Assembly (NCBI RefSeq): GCF_031844685.1
Contig: NZ_CP134605.1
Coordinates: 248,001 to 312,000 of the forward strand
Source of the DNA: Streptomyces sp. ITFR-21
Lineage (GTDB): Bacteria; Actinomycetota; Actinomycetes; Streptomycetales; Streptomycetaceae
Length of the DNA: 64,000 bases
Direction of reading: 5' to 3'
Shown: in pieces, positions 44,932-53,109 of the stretch
How positions within the stretch are numbered: the first letter of the stretch is position 1
Layout of the letters: the number at the start of each line of letters is the position of its first letter
Translations under genes and position numbers: made by a program
The notes under the pieces: generated by a model
Databases searched by the model: none
What the model was told of the DNA's origin: nothing
Seen by the model: the letters and a program-made list of their open reading frames with translations, nothing else

Positions 44932-45951
44932 TCACCGGTCCAGCGTCGGGGCGAACTCGCTCGCCCAGTAGGTGATGATCTGGGTGGCGCCGGCCCGGTG
45001 GATGGCGGCGAGGCTCTCCCGGACCACCTCGTCGCGGTCGATCCAGCCCTTGGCTGCGGCGGCCTCGACCATCGAGTACTCGCCGGAGACCTGGTAGGCG
45101 GCGACCGGGACGTGCACGTGGTCGGTGATCAGCCGGACGATGTCGAGGTAGGCGAGGGCCGGCTTGACCATCACCATGTCGGCGCCCTCGGCGACGTCGA
45201 GTTCGACCTCGCGCAGCGACTCGCGGATGTTGCCGGGGACCTGCTGGTAGCCCTTGCGGTCGCCGCGCAGCGAGGACTCCACGGCGTCCCGGAAGGGCCC
45301 GTAGAAGTGGGAGGCGTACTTGGCGGAGTAGCCGAGGATCGCCACCGACTGGTGGCCGGCCTCGTCCAGCGCCCGGCGGATCCGGCGCACCTGGCCGTCC
45401 ATCATGCCGCTGGGCGCGACGACCTCGGCGCCGGCGTCGGCCTGTACGACGGCGGCCTGCGCGTACAGCTCGATGCTGGCGTCGTTGTCGACGTCGCCGG
45501 AGGGGTCCAGGACGCCGGTGTGGCCGTGGTCGGTGTACTCGTCGAGGTTGATGTCGCCGATGACCACCGTCGAGTCGCCGACCTCGGCGACCACGTCGCG
45601 CAGCGCGGTCTGCAGGATGCCGTCGGGGTCGACTGCTCCGGTGCCGCGCGGGTCCTTGTGCTCGGGGATGCCGAAGAGCATCAGCGCGCCGACGCCGTTG
45701 TCGACGGCCTGGGCGGCGGCCTTGCGCAGGGTGTCGCGGGTGTGCTGGAAGACGCCGGGCATGGAGGAGATCTCCCGCGGCTCGGTCAGCCCCTCGCGCA
45801 GGAAGAGCGGCTGGACGAGGTTGGCCGGTGAGACGCGGGTCTCGGCGGTCAGGCGGCGCAGCGCCGGGGTGCGGCGCAGCCGTCGGGGTCGGTAGTAGGG
45901 CGCGCCGGACCCGGCGGGGTCGGGGTCGCGGACGTACGGGGAGAACGACAT
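44932..45951 (-). CDS. hemB: Porphobilinogen synthase (5-aminolevulinate dehydratase)
   Basis: A 339-residue enzyme that condenses two aminolevulinates into the pyrrole porphobilinogen. The active-site lysines are Lys211 in [17 protein letters not shown] and Lys263 in [12 protein letters not shown]. The usual zinc-binding cysteine triad is replaced: [15 protein letters not shown] has Asn135, Asp137 and Thr145 where zinc enzymes have cysteines, so this copy is probably magnesium-dependent or metal-independent. ATG 45951 follows AAGGAG. It is preceded 18 bp upstream by the racemase-like gene and followed by hemA. No hemC follows, so porphobilinogen itself may be the exported precursor of the pathway. 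Confidence 0.94.
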   Translation of the reverse strand: MSFSPYVRDPDPAGSGAPYYRPRRLRRTPALRRLTAETRVSPANLVQPLFLREGLTEPREISSMPGVFQHTRDTLRKAAAQAVDNGVGALMLFGIPEHKDPRGTGAVDPDGILQTALRDVVAEVGDSTVVIGDINLDEYTDHGHTGVLDPSGDVDNDASIELYAQAAVVQADAGAEVVAPSGMMDGQVRRIRRALDEAGHQSVAILGYSAKYASHFYGPFRDAVESSLRGDRKGYQQVPGNIRESLREVELDVAEGADMVMVKPALAYLDIVRLITDHVHVPVAAYQVSGEYSMVEAAAAKGWIDRDEVVRESLAAIHRAGATQIITYWASEFAPTLDR

Positions 45952-45969
45952 GGCAGGAGCTCCTTGGGG

Positions 45970-46770
45970 TCAGAGGCCGGAGCCGAGGAAGACCTTTTCC
46001 AGGTGGGTGGTGACGGCCTGCTCGGGGCGGCTGAACCAGTAGCCGTGACTGCTGCGGGAGAAGAGCCGGAGCTCGCCCAGGTGGACGAGGGTCTCGGCGA
46101 GTTTGACGGCGAGTCCGGCGGGGTCGACGACGGGGAGGCCGTGCAGTTCGTGGATGCCCAGGTGCCAGAGGATCTCGTTGGGGATGCCCTCGGCGGGGAT
46201 GATCACCTCGGCGCCGGACTTGGCGGCGCGCTCGGCGGCGGCGGAGTACATCTCGACGAACTGGTCGAAGTCGCCTTCCAGCGAGCGGTGGACGGAGTCC
46301 CAGCTGCCGGGGATCACCTCGTAGCCGCTCAGCGAGGACTCCAGTCCGTAGCGGCGGATGTTGGCGCGGATGGGCTCCTCCAGCGGCGGCATGAAGCCGA
46401 GGACGGCGAAGCGCTGACCGGTCATCGCGGACAGGAAGAACGCGCTCTCGCCGTAGCCGACGGTGGGGATGGCGGCCAGCGGGCGGGCGTCCCGCAGGCC
46501 GGGGTCCTGGCCGGCGGCGATGACCCACGCGTCGTAGCCCTGGCGTTCGGCGGTCACCGCGGCCTGCGCGAAGTGCTGGCTGAACAGCACCTGGGCCGAG
46601 TGGTGGCCGACCAGTGAGAAGGGGGTGCTGTCAGGGTAGGTCTCGGCCGGCAGGGTCTTGATGTCGACGGTGGTGCCGGGGTCGGCCACGGCGTCCAGGT
46701 GCTCCCGGTACCACTGGTCCAGCAGCGGCAGTCGTCCCTCAACCGTGTGCTTGTGAAACCAGATGCGCAT
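45970..46770 (-). CDS. Asp/Glu racemase superfamily enzyme
   Basis: A 266-residue protein of the aspartate/glutamate/hydantoin racemase superfamily. The two-domain pattern is visible in AWVIAAGQDPGLRDARPLAA with IPTVGYGESAFFLSAMTG, and in AEVIIPAEGIPNEILWHLGI. The usual first catalytic cysteine (xxCN or AC motif) is replaced here by Ala-Gly-Gln and the second by Ala-Glu-Gly, so it may not be a racemase; related folds include maleate isomerase and arylmalonate decarboxylase. ATG 46770 follows GAGAGG and lies 32 bp inside the end of the FAD monooxygenase gene. Substrate unknown. Confidence 0.8.
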   Translation of the reverse strand: MRIWFHKHTVEGRLPLLDQWYREHLDAVADPGTTVDIKTLPAETYPDSTPFSLVGHHSAQVLFSQHFAQAAVTAERQGYDAWVIAAGQDPGLRDARPLAAIPTVGYGESAFFLSAMTGQRFAVLGFMPPLEEPIRANIRRYGLESSLSGYEVIPGSWDSVHRSLEGDFDQFVEMYSAAAERAAKSGAEVIIPAEGIPNEILWHLGIHELHGLPVVDPAGLAVKLAETLVHLGELRLFSRSSHGYWFSRPEQAVTTHLEKVFLGSGL

Positions 46771-47986
46771 CTGCGGTGCCTCTCTCGTCTCGGGTCGTCG
46801 GACGTGGGGCGACATCCAGCAGGGATGCCTTGATCAGGTAGTCCGTGGCGGACGCCGGGTCGGCCGCGGTGCGGCGCACGGCCTCCAGCGCCCCGCGCAG
46901 CGCGGCGGCGCCGTCGAGTCCGGCGGTACGGGCCTCGCTGCGCGGGATCACCGCTGACTCCGCGACGGCCCGGCGCTGCCGGGCGGCTTCCGCCAGCACG
47001 CCCTCGTCGGCGTCTCCCGTGAGCACGGCGGTGAGCGCCCGGCCGATGTGGACGGCGTCGTGCAGCCCGCAGTTCATGTTCATGCCGCCGGCGGTCGAGG
47101 TGAGGTGGGCGGCGTCGCCGGCGAACAGCAGCCGCCCGACGCGGTAGTCCGGCAGCAGGAACGCCGCCAGCCGGTACGTGGTGGCCTCCGCGATCGGCAG
47201 CGCCGCTCCCGCCCGCGGTAGCGCCCGCGCCACCAGCTCCCGTACGGCCCCGGGCGCCAGGACGTCCGCGCGCGGGGTCCCGTGCGGGATCCGGAAGATC
47301 AGCCGCCAGTGGTCGGGCATGCCCAGCACGCTGAAGGAGATCCGCGGGTCCCGTACGTACGTCAGCGGGGACAGGCCGGGCTCCAGCCGGTCGAGCGGGC
47401 TGTCGGTGACCACCCGCAGCGCGTAGTGCGGGTAGTCCCGGGCCCGGGAGGGCAGTCCCGCGGCGTCGCGGACGGCGCTGCGGCTGCCGTCCGCGGCCAC
47501 CACGTGGCCGAAGGTCTCGCGGACCTCCTCGCCGCCGCCGGACCTCGCGGTCAGCTCCACCCCCGTGGCCGTCTGCCGTACGCCGGTGACCGTCCGGCCG
47601 AACCGGACGTCGGCCAGCCCGGTGGCCTCCAGCGCCGCCAGCAGCAGCGGGGTCAGCCGGGACTGCTCGACGTGCAGCCGGTGCGGGTGGGTGGTGTGCC
47701 CGGCGAGCAGCGCGTAGTCCAGTTCGGCGTGCACCTCGCCGTCCAGACCGCGCCACTGGATGCGGGTGACCTCGCGGCCCTGCCGGTGCAGGGCGGCCGA
47801 CACCCCGAGTTCGTCGAGCAGGTCGAGGGTGGCGGGGTGGAAGGTGGAGGCGCGGGAGGCCGTCGACAGGGCAGGGAGCTGCTCCAGGACGGTGACGGGT
47901 ACGCCGCCGCGGGCCAGTACCAGGGCGGCGGTGAGGCCGACCGGTCCGGCGCCGACCACGGCGACCGGCGGCTGCCCGGCGCTCAT
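46739..47986 (-). CDS. FAD-dependent monooxygenase, PHBH/UbiH type
   Basis: A 415-residue class A flavoprotein hydroxylase. The ADP-binding motif is VAVVGAGPVGLTAALVLARG at residues 8-27, then the NADPH/FAD DG motif VVAADGSRSAVRDAAGLPSR and the second FAD motif GRLLFAGDAAHLTSTAGGMN (GDAAH). It hydroxylates aromatic or enamine carbons; a pyrrole or related ring is plausible given hemB in the same operon. Its start overlaps the stop of the upstream gene by four bases (ATGA). No separate reductase is required for this class. Confidence 0.92.
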   Translation of the reverse strand: MSAGQPPVAVVGAGPVGLTAALVLARGGVPVTVLEQLPALSTASRASTFHPATLDLLDELGVSAALHRQGREVTRIQWRGLDGEVHAELDYALLAGHTTHPHRLHVEQSRLTPLLLAALEATGLADVRFGRTVTGVRQTATGVELTARSGGGEEVRETFGHVVAADGSRSAVRDAAGLPSRARDYPHYALRVVTDSPLDRLEPGLSPLTYVRDPRISFSVLGMPDHWRLIFRIPHGTPRADVLAPGAVRELVARALPRAGAALPIAEATTYRLAAFLLPDYRVGRLLFAGDAAHLTSTAGGMNMNCGLHDAVHIGRALTAVLTGDADEGVLAEAARQRRAVAESAVIPRSEARTAGLDGAAALRGALEAVRRTAADPASATDYLIKASLLDVAPRPTTRDERGTADAHLVSQAHG

Positions 47987-48732
47987 GCCGCGGCCGGGTG
48001 TCCGGACAGCCGCCGCAGCAGGGGGTGCGTGTCCGGCCGGTCGAACGGCTCGCCGCCCCCGGCGGTGTGCAGCGCCCACCAGGCGGTCGCCAGGTTGGAG
48101 GTCAGCAGGGTCCGGCCGCTGTCGCGGCCGAGTTCGGCGAGCGCCGCGAGGGTGGACATCCCGGTGCCGGTGAAGAGCAGGGCGGCGTCGTCGGCCACCC
48201 CGGCGTCGCGGACCTGGGCCAGGAGTTCCGCGGTGGTGACGTCGTAGGGCGAGAAGCGGCCTCCGGCACGCACCTTGACCACCCGGTCGACGGCGAGGCC
48301 CGCCTTCTCCCAGTAGTCGCGGGAGAGGTCGGTGAGCCAGGGCTGGTACGGCGACACCAGGACGAGCCGCTCGACGCCGGCCGCGGCCGCCGCGGCGAGG
48401 ATGGCGAGGGTCGCGGAGGCGACCGGTGCGCCGATCCGGTCCGACAGCGCCTCGCAGAGCGCGCGGTCGCCGCCCGGGGAAAGAAGGTAGTGCGAGCCGG
48501 TGCAGGCGATGACCGCGGCGTCCAGCCGCAGCGTGCCGAAGGTGCCGAGCGTCTGCGGGAGGACCGCGTTGTACGTGTCGAGGCGTTCGCGCAGATCCTT
48601 GCCGGGCAGTACCGGTAATCGCGTCGTATGGGTGTTCAGCCGGGGATGGACCAGGCCGCCGATCTCCGGTTCCGCCGCGGCGTTCGCCGGGGGGACCACC
48701 AGGCCGAGCCGCGGTATCGAATCCAGAGTCAT
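47983..48732 (-). CDS. Maleate isomerase / arylmalonate decarboxylase-like protein
   Basis: A 249-residue protein of the Asp/Glu racemase superfamily nearest to maleate cis-trans isomerases. Seen are RLGLVVPPANAAAEPEIGGL, the first catalytic region AAVIACTGSHYLL with a cysteine, and GVERLVLVSPYQPWLTDL. The second catalytic position is ALLFTGTGMSTLAAL, with Thr-Gly in place of the usual cysteine. One intact cysteine is the arylmalonate decarboxylase arrangement, so decarboxylation or isomerisation of a diacid is possible. ATG 48732 follows GGAGGAGA. It is the first gene of the seven-gene operon; a palindrome at 48805-48818 lies in its promoter region. Confidence 0.82.
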   Translation of the reverse strand: MTLDSIPRLGLVVPPANAAAEPEIGGLVHPRLNTHTTRLPVLPGKDLRERLDTYNAVLPQTLGTFGTLRLDAAVIACTGSHYLLSPGGDRALCEALSDRIGAPVASATLAILAAAAAAGVERLVLVSPYQPWLTDLSRDYWEKAGLAVDRVVKVRAGGRFSPYDVTTAELLAQVRDAGVADDAALLFTGTGMSTLAALAELGRDSGRTLLTSNLATAWWALHTAGGGEPFDRPDTHPLLRRLSGHPAAA

Positions 48733-48804
48733 GAGAGGATCTCCTCCATTCGTCCGTTCCGTTCCATTGCCCGCAGCCTAATCCCGGGCCGTTCAGGGGA
48801 GCAC

Positions 48805-48818
48805 TACGGTAATCCGTA
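48805..48818. promoter_or_regulatory. Palindrome upstream of the hem-containing operon
   Basis: TACGGTAATCCGTA is a perfect 5-bp inverted repeat around TAAT, 73 bp before the first gene. It is AT-richer than its surroundings and is a candidate operator, perhaps for the LuxR-type or LysR-type regulator nearby. Confidence 0.4.
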
Positions 48819-48856
48819 CCGGGAGATTCCGGTGAACTGCCGGGTATGGCGGGAAC

Positions 48857-48901
48857 GGCACATCGGCGGCGCACCGGGGACCGGTGCGCCGCCGATGTGC
48901 C
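48857..48901. terminator. Very strong hairpin terminator
   Basis: A perfect 21-bp inverted repeat with a GGA loop lies five bases after the tautomerase stop codon (minus strand). It ends the tautomerase message and insulates the operon that starts at 48732. Confidence 0.85.
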
Positions 48902-48906
48902 GGATA

Positions 48907-49332
48907 TCAGTCCTGCCGGGCGATCAGCTCGTCGATCTTCGCTCGCCTGGTCAGGCCGCCATTGACGCTCCAATAGCCCTCCGGAATCTCGTTGACCACC
49001 ACCCACACGGTCGGCGGCTCCGCTCCGGAAAGGCCGGCCGCCTCCTGGACGGCCCGGGTGATCTCGATGGACAGCGATTCGTTGCGCTCCGGTGTGAGGA
49101 ATTTCTCCAGCGGCGTCACGACGACCAGGAATCCCGGCTGGATGTCGACCGCCCCGGTTGCCGACCAGCCCTTCCTGGATTCCGTCACATAGACCCAGGT
49201 GGCTCCCGCGAAGAAATCGGTGTCCGGGAAGCCCATCCAGTGCATCACGGACCGGGCCACCTCGCGCTGCAGGGTCCCGACGGTCGCGTCGGACAGGGAT
49301 CCCGCCGGAGCCGTTATCTCGACCAACGGCAT
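48907..49332 (-). CDS. Tautomerase-family protein (4-oxalocrotonate tautomerase-like)
   Basis: A 141-residue protein with the catalytic N-terminal proline exposed after Met removal (MPLVEITAPAG). Two beta-alpha-beta units follow (SVMHWMGFPDTDFFAGATWV; PLEKFLTPERNESLSIEITR, QEAAGLSGAEPPTVWVVVNE). It is about twice the length of 4-OT, as in fused or MIF/MSAD-type members. It may catalyse keto-enol shifts or decarboxylation of an intermediate from the neighbouring operon. The palindrome at 49354-49375 lies just upstream, and the regulator gene precedes it by 86 bp on the same strand. Confidence 0.82.
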   Translation of the reverse strand: MPLVEITAPAGSLSDATVGTLQREVARSVMHWMGFPDTDFFAGATWVYVTESRKGWSATGAVDIQPGFLVVVTPLEKFLTPERNESLSIEITRAVQEAAGLSGAEPPTVWVVVNEIPEGYWSVNGGLTRRAKIDELIARQD

Positions 49333-49353
49333 ACTGCACCACCATCTGCTCGG

Positions 49354-49375
49354 GTTCGGACAATGCCGTCCGAAC
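49354..49375. promoter_or_regulatory. Perfect palindrome between regulator and tautomerase genes
   Basis: GTTCGGAC and GTCCGAAC flank a 6-base spacer. The position, 22 bp before the tautomerase start and after the regulator stop, fits an operator for the adjacent LuxR-type protein, although a weak terminator cannot be excluded. Confidence 0.5.
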
Positions 49376-49418
49376 GTAGCCCGGCGCCGGCCGGCCGGCG
49401 CTACGGGACCACGAAGCC

Positions 49419-49979
49419 TCAGCTGGCCAGGGCGGTCGCGAACTGGTCCATGGCGGTCGCCAATTGGGCCCGCCGTCGGATGTCGAGCTTCCGGTACATA
49501 CTGGTGATGTGCAGCTCGATCGCCCGGGTGGACACCGAGAAGACCTCGGCGATCTGCTTGTTGGTCATTCCGTCCAGCATCATGTCGGCGATCCGGCGCT
49601 CATGCGCGGTGAGTTCCTCGTACATACGTCTGGTGCGCCGCCCGGCGGTCCGTGCGCGCAGCGGCTCCACCGCTCCCCGGTCGTCCGCGGCGCGTTCCAG
49701 GCCGGCCAGGATCACATGGCCCATGACGGCGTTCCATTCCCGTACCCGTAGTTCCGAGATCACCTGGCTCTGGGCGTAGGGGTCGGCGTAAAGCACCTTC
49801 AAGAGAGAGCTACGGTCACGCGCGTCACAAAGAAGAAATTCGCCGGTCCCGTCCTCCCACGGACCGCCGCCGAGCAGCATTCCCTTTTCCGCCAGCCGTT
49901 TCCAGTACATGCGGTGCTCCTCGGCGGAACTGATCCTGTCCACCTCGTTCCCGCGGTACACCATCTCCACTGCGTACAC
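49419..49979 (-). CDS. YCII-domain and LuxR-type HTH fusion regulator
   Basis: A 186-residue protein with an unusual build. The N-terminal ~95 residues form a YCII-like dimeric alpha-beta barrel (VYAVEMVYRGNEVDRISSAE, GMLLGGGPWEDGTGEFLLCD, VLYADPYAQSQVISELRV). The C-terminal half is a LuxR/GerE HTH (YEELTAHERRIADMMLDGMT, NKQIAEVFSVSTRAIELHIT). YCII domains resemble muconolactone isomerase and may bind a ring-shaped ligand, so the protein could be a one-component sensor of a pathway metabolite. GTG 49979 follows AAGGAA. It is probably the pathway-specific activator or repressor of the tautomerase and the operon beyond. Confidence 0.82.
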   Translation of the reverse strand: MYAVEMVYRGNEVDRISSAEEHRMYWKRLAEKGMLLGGGPWEDGTGEFLLCDARDRSSLLKVLYADPYAQSQVISELRVREWNAVMGHVILAGLERAADDRGAVEPLRARTAGRRTRRMYEELTAHERRIADMMLDGMTNKQIAEVFSVSTRAIELHITSMYRKLDIRRRAQLATAMDQFATALAS

Positions 49980-50097
49980 GGTGGTTCCTTCCTGGTCGGG
50001 TCGTCGCGCATTCGTCAAGAAACGCCACACCGGTCTGCGGGTGGCGGCGGGTGGCACGGGTCGAGGCCGCCGCGTCCCGGTGCGGACGCGGACAGCC

Positions 50098-50131
50098 CCG
50101 TGTACCCGGACGAGGGCGTCCGGGTACACGG
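50098..50131. terminator. Hairpin terminator after the EamA transporter gene
   Basis: A perfect 14-bp stem (CCGTGTACCCGGAC and its complement) with a 6-base loop lies 13 bp beyond the EamA stop on the minus strand. Confidence 0.8.
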
Positions 50132-50143
50132 AATGCGGCGGCG

Positions 50144-51076
50144 CTACTTCGCCGGCACGACGCCCGGTGTCCGGGACGCCGGCTCCTGTCCTGGCTCCGC
50201 CGCGGGCCGCGGCTTCCTCCGCAGCAGTCCGGTCGCGGCCAGCACGGCCGCGGCTCCCACCCACACGGTCCAGCCGAGCGACTCGTTCAGCGCCACGGCG
50301 CCGAGCAGTACGGCGACGGCCGTCATCAGATAGGTGACGGTGGAGGCCACCGTGGCACCGTCCTTGATGATCAACTCGAAGTTGAGCAGCGCCGCCGCAC
50401 CGGTACACACCACGCCGAGGATGACCACCGAGATCAGCGAGTCGGCCCGCAGGTCGACGTGCTGGAGGCCGAGGAAGGGGAGGACGACCAGCATCAGCAG
50501 CGTCGCCACACTCAGCTGCCCGCCGGCCAGCATGAGCGGCGGCACACCGCGGTTGATCAGGAACTTGCCCATATAGGCGAAACTCGCACCGAAGCTGATC
50601 GAACCGATGACGAAGCAGAGCAGGCTGGAGCCGCTGCCGGTACCGGAGCCGTTCCACGGGGAGGCGATCAGCGCGGTGCCGGCCAGCCCGAGCAGCACCC
50701 CGCCGGCCTTGGCGCCGGTGACGCGCGCCTTCCGCTCGATCAGCATGGTGGCGGCCAGCGTCCAGATGGGCGCGGTGCCGTTGACCACGGCGGCGACGCC
50801 GCTGGCGCCGCCCCGCTCGCCCTCGGCGTACATCGTCCACGGAACGGCGTTGCCGAGCAGCGCGGCCACCGCGATGTGCCCCCAGATAACGCCCCGGCCG
50901 GGCAGCCGCAGGCCCCGGGCGTAGCCGATGGAAAGGACGACCACCGCGCCCAGCGCCAGCCGGATGAGCACCATCTGCACGGGTGAGAAACCGTGTCCGG
51001 AAATCTTGATCCACAGGAACACGGAGCCCCAGATGAGGCTTAGCGCGGCAAGCCGCACATATGTTGCTCGGGACAT
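50144..51076 (-). CDS. EamA/DMT-family exporter
   Basis: A 310-residue membrane protein with ten predicted helices and two EamA repeats, as in RhtA-like amino-acid and metabolite exporters. Seen are SLIWGSVFLWIKISGHGFSP at the first helix, ALLGNAVPWTMYAEGERGG, and SLGWTVWVGAAAVLAATG at the last. ATG 51076 is chosen from spacing of AGGA upstream; 13 extra residues would come from an upstream ATG. It probably exports the pathway product or an intermediate. The promoter region carries the CGTGGA repeats at 51172-51200. Confidence 0.85.
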   Translation of the reverse strand: MSRATYVRLAALSLIWGSVFLWIKISGHGFSPVQMVLIRLALGAVVVLSIGYARGLRLPGRGVIWGHIAVAALLGNAVPWTMYAEGERGGASGVAAVVNGTAPIWTLAATMLIERKARVTGAKAGGVLLGLAGTALIASPWNGSGTGSGSSLLCFVIGSISFGASFAYMGKFLINRGVPPLMLAGGQLSVATLLMLVVLPFLGLQHVDLRADSLISVVILGVVCTGAAALLNFELIIKDGATVASTVTYLMTAVAVLLGAVALNESLGWTVWVGAAAVLAATGLLRRKPRPAAEPGQEPASRTPGVVPAK

Positions 51077-51171
51077 GGGTGTCCTGACCTCCGAAATGGA
51101 TTCAGCCGTCGGCAAAGAATTCAGCTGCCGAAAGCCTCACATCGAGGGGGAAGCCGCGTCCAACAATGTTT

Positions 51172-51200
51172 CGTGGACGGTACCTTCCACGTTTCGTGGA
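51172..51200. promoter_or_regulatory. CGTGGA inverted and direct repeats
   Basis: CGTGGA (51172-51177) pairs with TCCACG (51186-51191), and another CGTGGA lies at 51195-51200, all about 100 bp upstream of the EamA start and just after the LysR stop. The arrangement suggests a dimer-binding regulator site, for example for the LysR protein. Confidence 0.4.
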
Positions 51201-51203
51201 GGA

Positions 51204-52115
51204 TCAGACGACGAGTTCGGCCGCCACCGATCGCAGCGCGTCCAGCATCGCGGCGATCTCCGGGGAGAGCTCGCTGCCCTTGCGCACCGCCGCGAAGACG
51301 TTGCGCCGGGGCGCGTTCCCGGAAAAGCCCCGCACGGTCACCTTCGGCCGCGGCGCCGGCTTGGCCAGCCGCGGCACGAGGGCGACGCCGAGGCCGAGCC
51401 GCACGGCGGCCAGGGTCGCGTCCCAGTCGCCGATCGCGTGGGACGCCTGCGGGGTGAAGCCGGCCGCCGCGCAGGCGGCCACCCCGATGTCGTGACACAT
51501 GCCGGTGGTGGCGAAAATCCAGTTCTCGTCGGCGAGGTCGGCGAGTTCCAGGCGTTCGCTGGAGATCAGGCTGTGCCCTTCCGGCAGGGCCACGTCGAAC
51601 GGGTCCACGCACAGGGCCACCCGGTGGAAACGCTTGTCGTGCCCCGCCGGGTTCTGCTCGGTGTCGGCGGAGATGACGACGTCGGTCTGGCCGCGGTGCA
51701 GCATCGAGAAGCTCTCCGGCGGATCCACCTCCGCCAGCGATGTGCGCAGCATCGGTCTGGTCTCCTTCAGCCGTGCCACGGCCGGCAGGATCAGGGCCGA
51801 GAGGGTGGTGGAGAACCCGGCGACCGTCACCTCGCCGCTCAGGCCGTTCTTGTGCGCGGCCAGCGCGGCGTGCATCTGCTCCACCTGGGAGAAGACGGCG
51901 TCGGCGTGGCGCAGTACGGTGCGGGCCGCGCCGGTCAGCAGGATGCGCCGCCCCGACGGCTCGGTCAGCTGCACCCCCAACTCCCGGGACAGGGCGCTGA
52001 TCTGCTGCGAAACCGCCTGCGGCGTCAGGTGCAGTGCCTCGGCGGCGGCGCTGACCGTGCCCCGCTCGCTGAGTTCCCGTAGCACCCGCAGTTTCCGCAG
52101 GTCCAGATCCTCCAT
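51204..52115 (-). CDS. LysR-family transcriptional regulator
   Basis: A 303-residue LTTR. The winged HTH is at residues 1-65 (MEDLDLRKLRVLRELSERGT, VSAAAEALHLTPQAVSQQIS), then a periplasmic-binding-like effector domain (EVTVAGFSTTLSALILPAVA, VRLGLGVALVPRLA). The first seven residues and the SRELGVQLTEPSGRRILLT wing match the class usually linked with neighbouring metabolic or export genes. ATG 52115 follows GGGGAGG. It precedes the EamA gene on the same strand and follows the LLM-MFS pair, any of which could be its target. Confidence 0.9.
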   Translation of the reverse strand: MEDLDLRKLRVLRELSERGTVSAAAEALHLTPQAVSQQISALSRELGVQLTEPSGRRILLTGAARTVLRHADAVFSQVEQMHAALAAHKNGLSGEVTVAGFSTTLSALILPAVARLKETRPMLRTSLAEVDPPESFSMLHRGQTDVVISADTEQNPAGHDKRFHRVALCVDPFDVALPEGHSLISSERLELADLADENWIFATTGMCHDIGVAACAAAGFTPQASHAIGDWDATLAAVRLGLGVALVPRLAKPAPRPKVTVRGFSGNAPRRNVFAAVRKGSELSPEIAAMLDALRSVAAELVV

Positions 52116-52191
52116 GAAGCAGCCTCCCCGTGGCCGGTTTCCCTGACGTCCGCGTCCTACTGAGCGCACATGACCCCTGACGCTGCGTACA

Positions 52192-53109
52192 TCATCGTAC
52201 GCAACCCGCGTCCAGATCGATAATGTTCTCCGCCAACATCTCCAGGTCCGCTACGTCCCGGTCCGTACGCCCCTTCTCCCGCCGCTCGCCCAGCGAGAGG
52301 GGGTCGAGTACGACGGCGCCGGCGCCCAGTTCCTGCAGCAGCCCGAGGTCGTCGCGGATCTGCTGGAGGGTGCCCTCGCCCAGCAGCCGGCGGGGCCCGA
52401 GGGCGCGCTCGGTGATGCGGAGTTTGATCCGCGGACACAGCGCCGGAACCGGCCGGCCCTCGGCCTCCGCGACCTGGCGCAACGCGGGCATCCCGATGCC
52501 GAGCAGCCAGTCCCCCGACACGGAGGTGGGGTGCCAGGCGTCGCTGTAGCGGACCGCCCGGCGCAGCGCGCCCAGGCTGTGGCCGCCCACCCAGACCGGC
52601 GGACCGGGCCGCTGCACGGGCAGCGGCCCGGTGTGCACCTCGCGGAAGGAGACGTGGGCGCCGTCGAAGGAGGCCACTTCGCTGGCCCAGCACGTCTTGA
52701 TCGCCGCCAGGTACTCGTCGCTGATGGCGCCGCGCTTGCGGTAGGGCACGTTGAGCACCGCGAACTCCCTGGCGGCCCAGCCGGCCGCCGCGCCGAACAC
52801 CAGCCGGCCGTTGCTGAACCGGTCGATGTTGGCGGCCATCCGCGCGGTGTGCACCGGGTGGCGGTACGGCAGGATCGCCACCGTCGTGCCGAGGCCGATC
52901 CGGTCCGTGACACCCGCCAGTAACGCGAGCGTCATGAAAGGGTCATAGAACGGGGCGGGAAACAGCTGGTTCACCTCGGGGGTGAGGGCCACGTGGTCGG
53001 AGACCATCGCGTAGTGGTAACCGGCCTTCTCGATCCGGCCGGTCCACGTGACCAGATTGTCCGGGGTCGCGTCGGGACCGTAGTTCGGCAGGTTGACACC
53101 GAATTTCAC
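52192..53109 (-). CDS. LLM-class flavin/F420-dependent oxidoreductase
   Basis: A 305-residue luciferase-like enzyme. The start VKFGVNLPNYGPDATPDNLV, then YAMVSDHVALTPEV, RIGLGTTVAILPYRHPVHTA and NGRLVFGAAAGWAAREFAVL are typical; GPPVWVGGHSLGALRRAVRY marks the C-terminal part. These features suit F420- or FMN-dependent members. GTG 53109 follows AAGGAG and overlaps the MFS stop, so it is co-translated with the exporter. A tailoring oxidation in the cluster is a reasonable guess. Confidence 0.88.
   Translation of the reverse strand: MKFGVNLPNYGPDATPDNLVTWTGRIEKAGYHYAMVSDHVALTPEVNQLFPAPFYDPFMTLALLAGVTDRIGLGTTVAILPYRHPVHTARMAANIDRFSNGRLVFGAAAGWAAREFAVLNVPYRKRGAISDEYLAAIKTCWASEVASFDGAHVSFREVHTGPLPVQRPGPPVWVGGHSLGALRRAVRYSDAWHPTSVSGDWLLGIGMPALRQVAEAEGRPVPALCPRIKLRITERALGPRRLLGEGTLQQIRDDLGLLQELGAGAVVLDPLSLGERREKGRTDRDVADLEMLAENIIDLDAGCVR

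Noticed and set aside
40253-45951. Reading the hem genes as the ordinary haem operon
   Set aside because: The Streptomyces haem operon normally includes hemC and hemD next to hemA and hemB. Here they are absent and the genes are interleaved with an acyl-CoA synthetase and tailoring enzymes.
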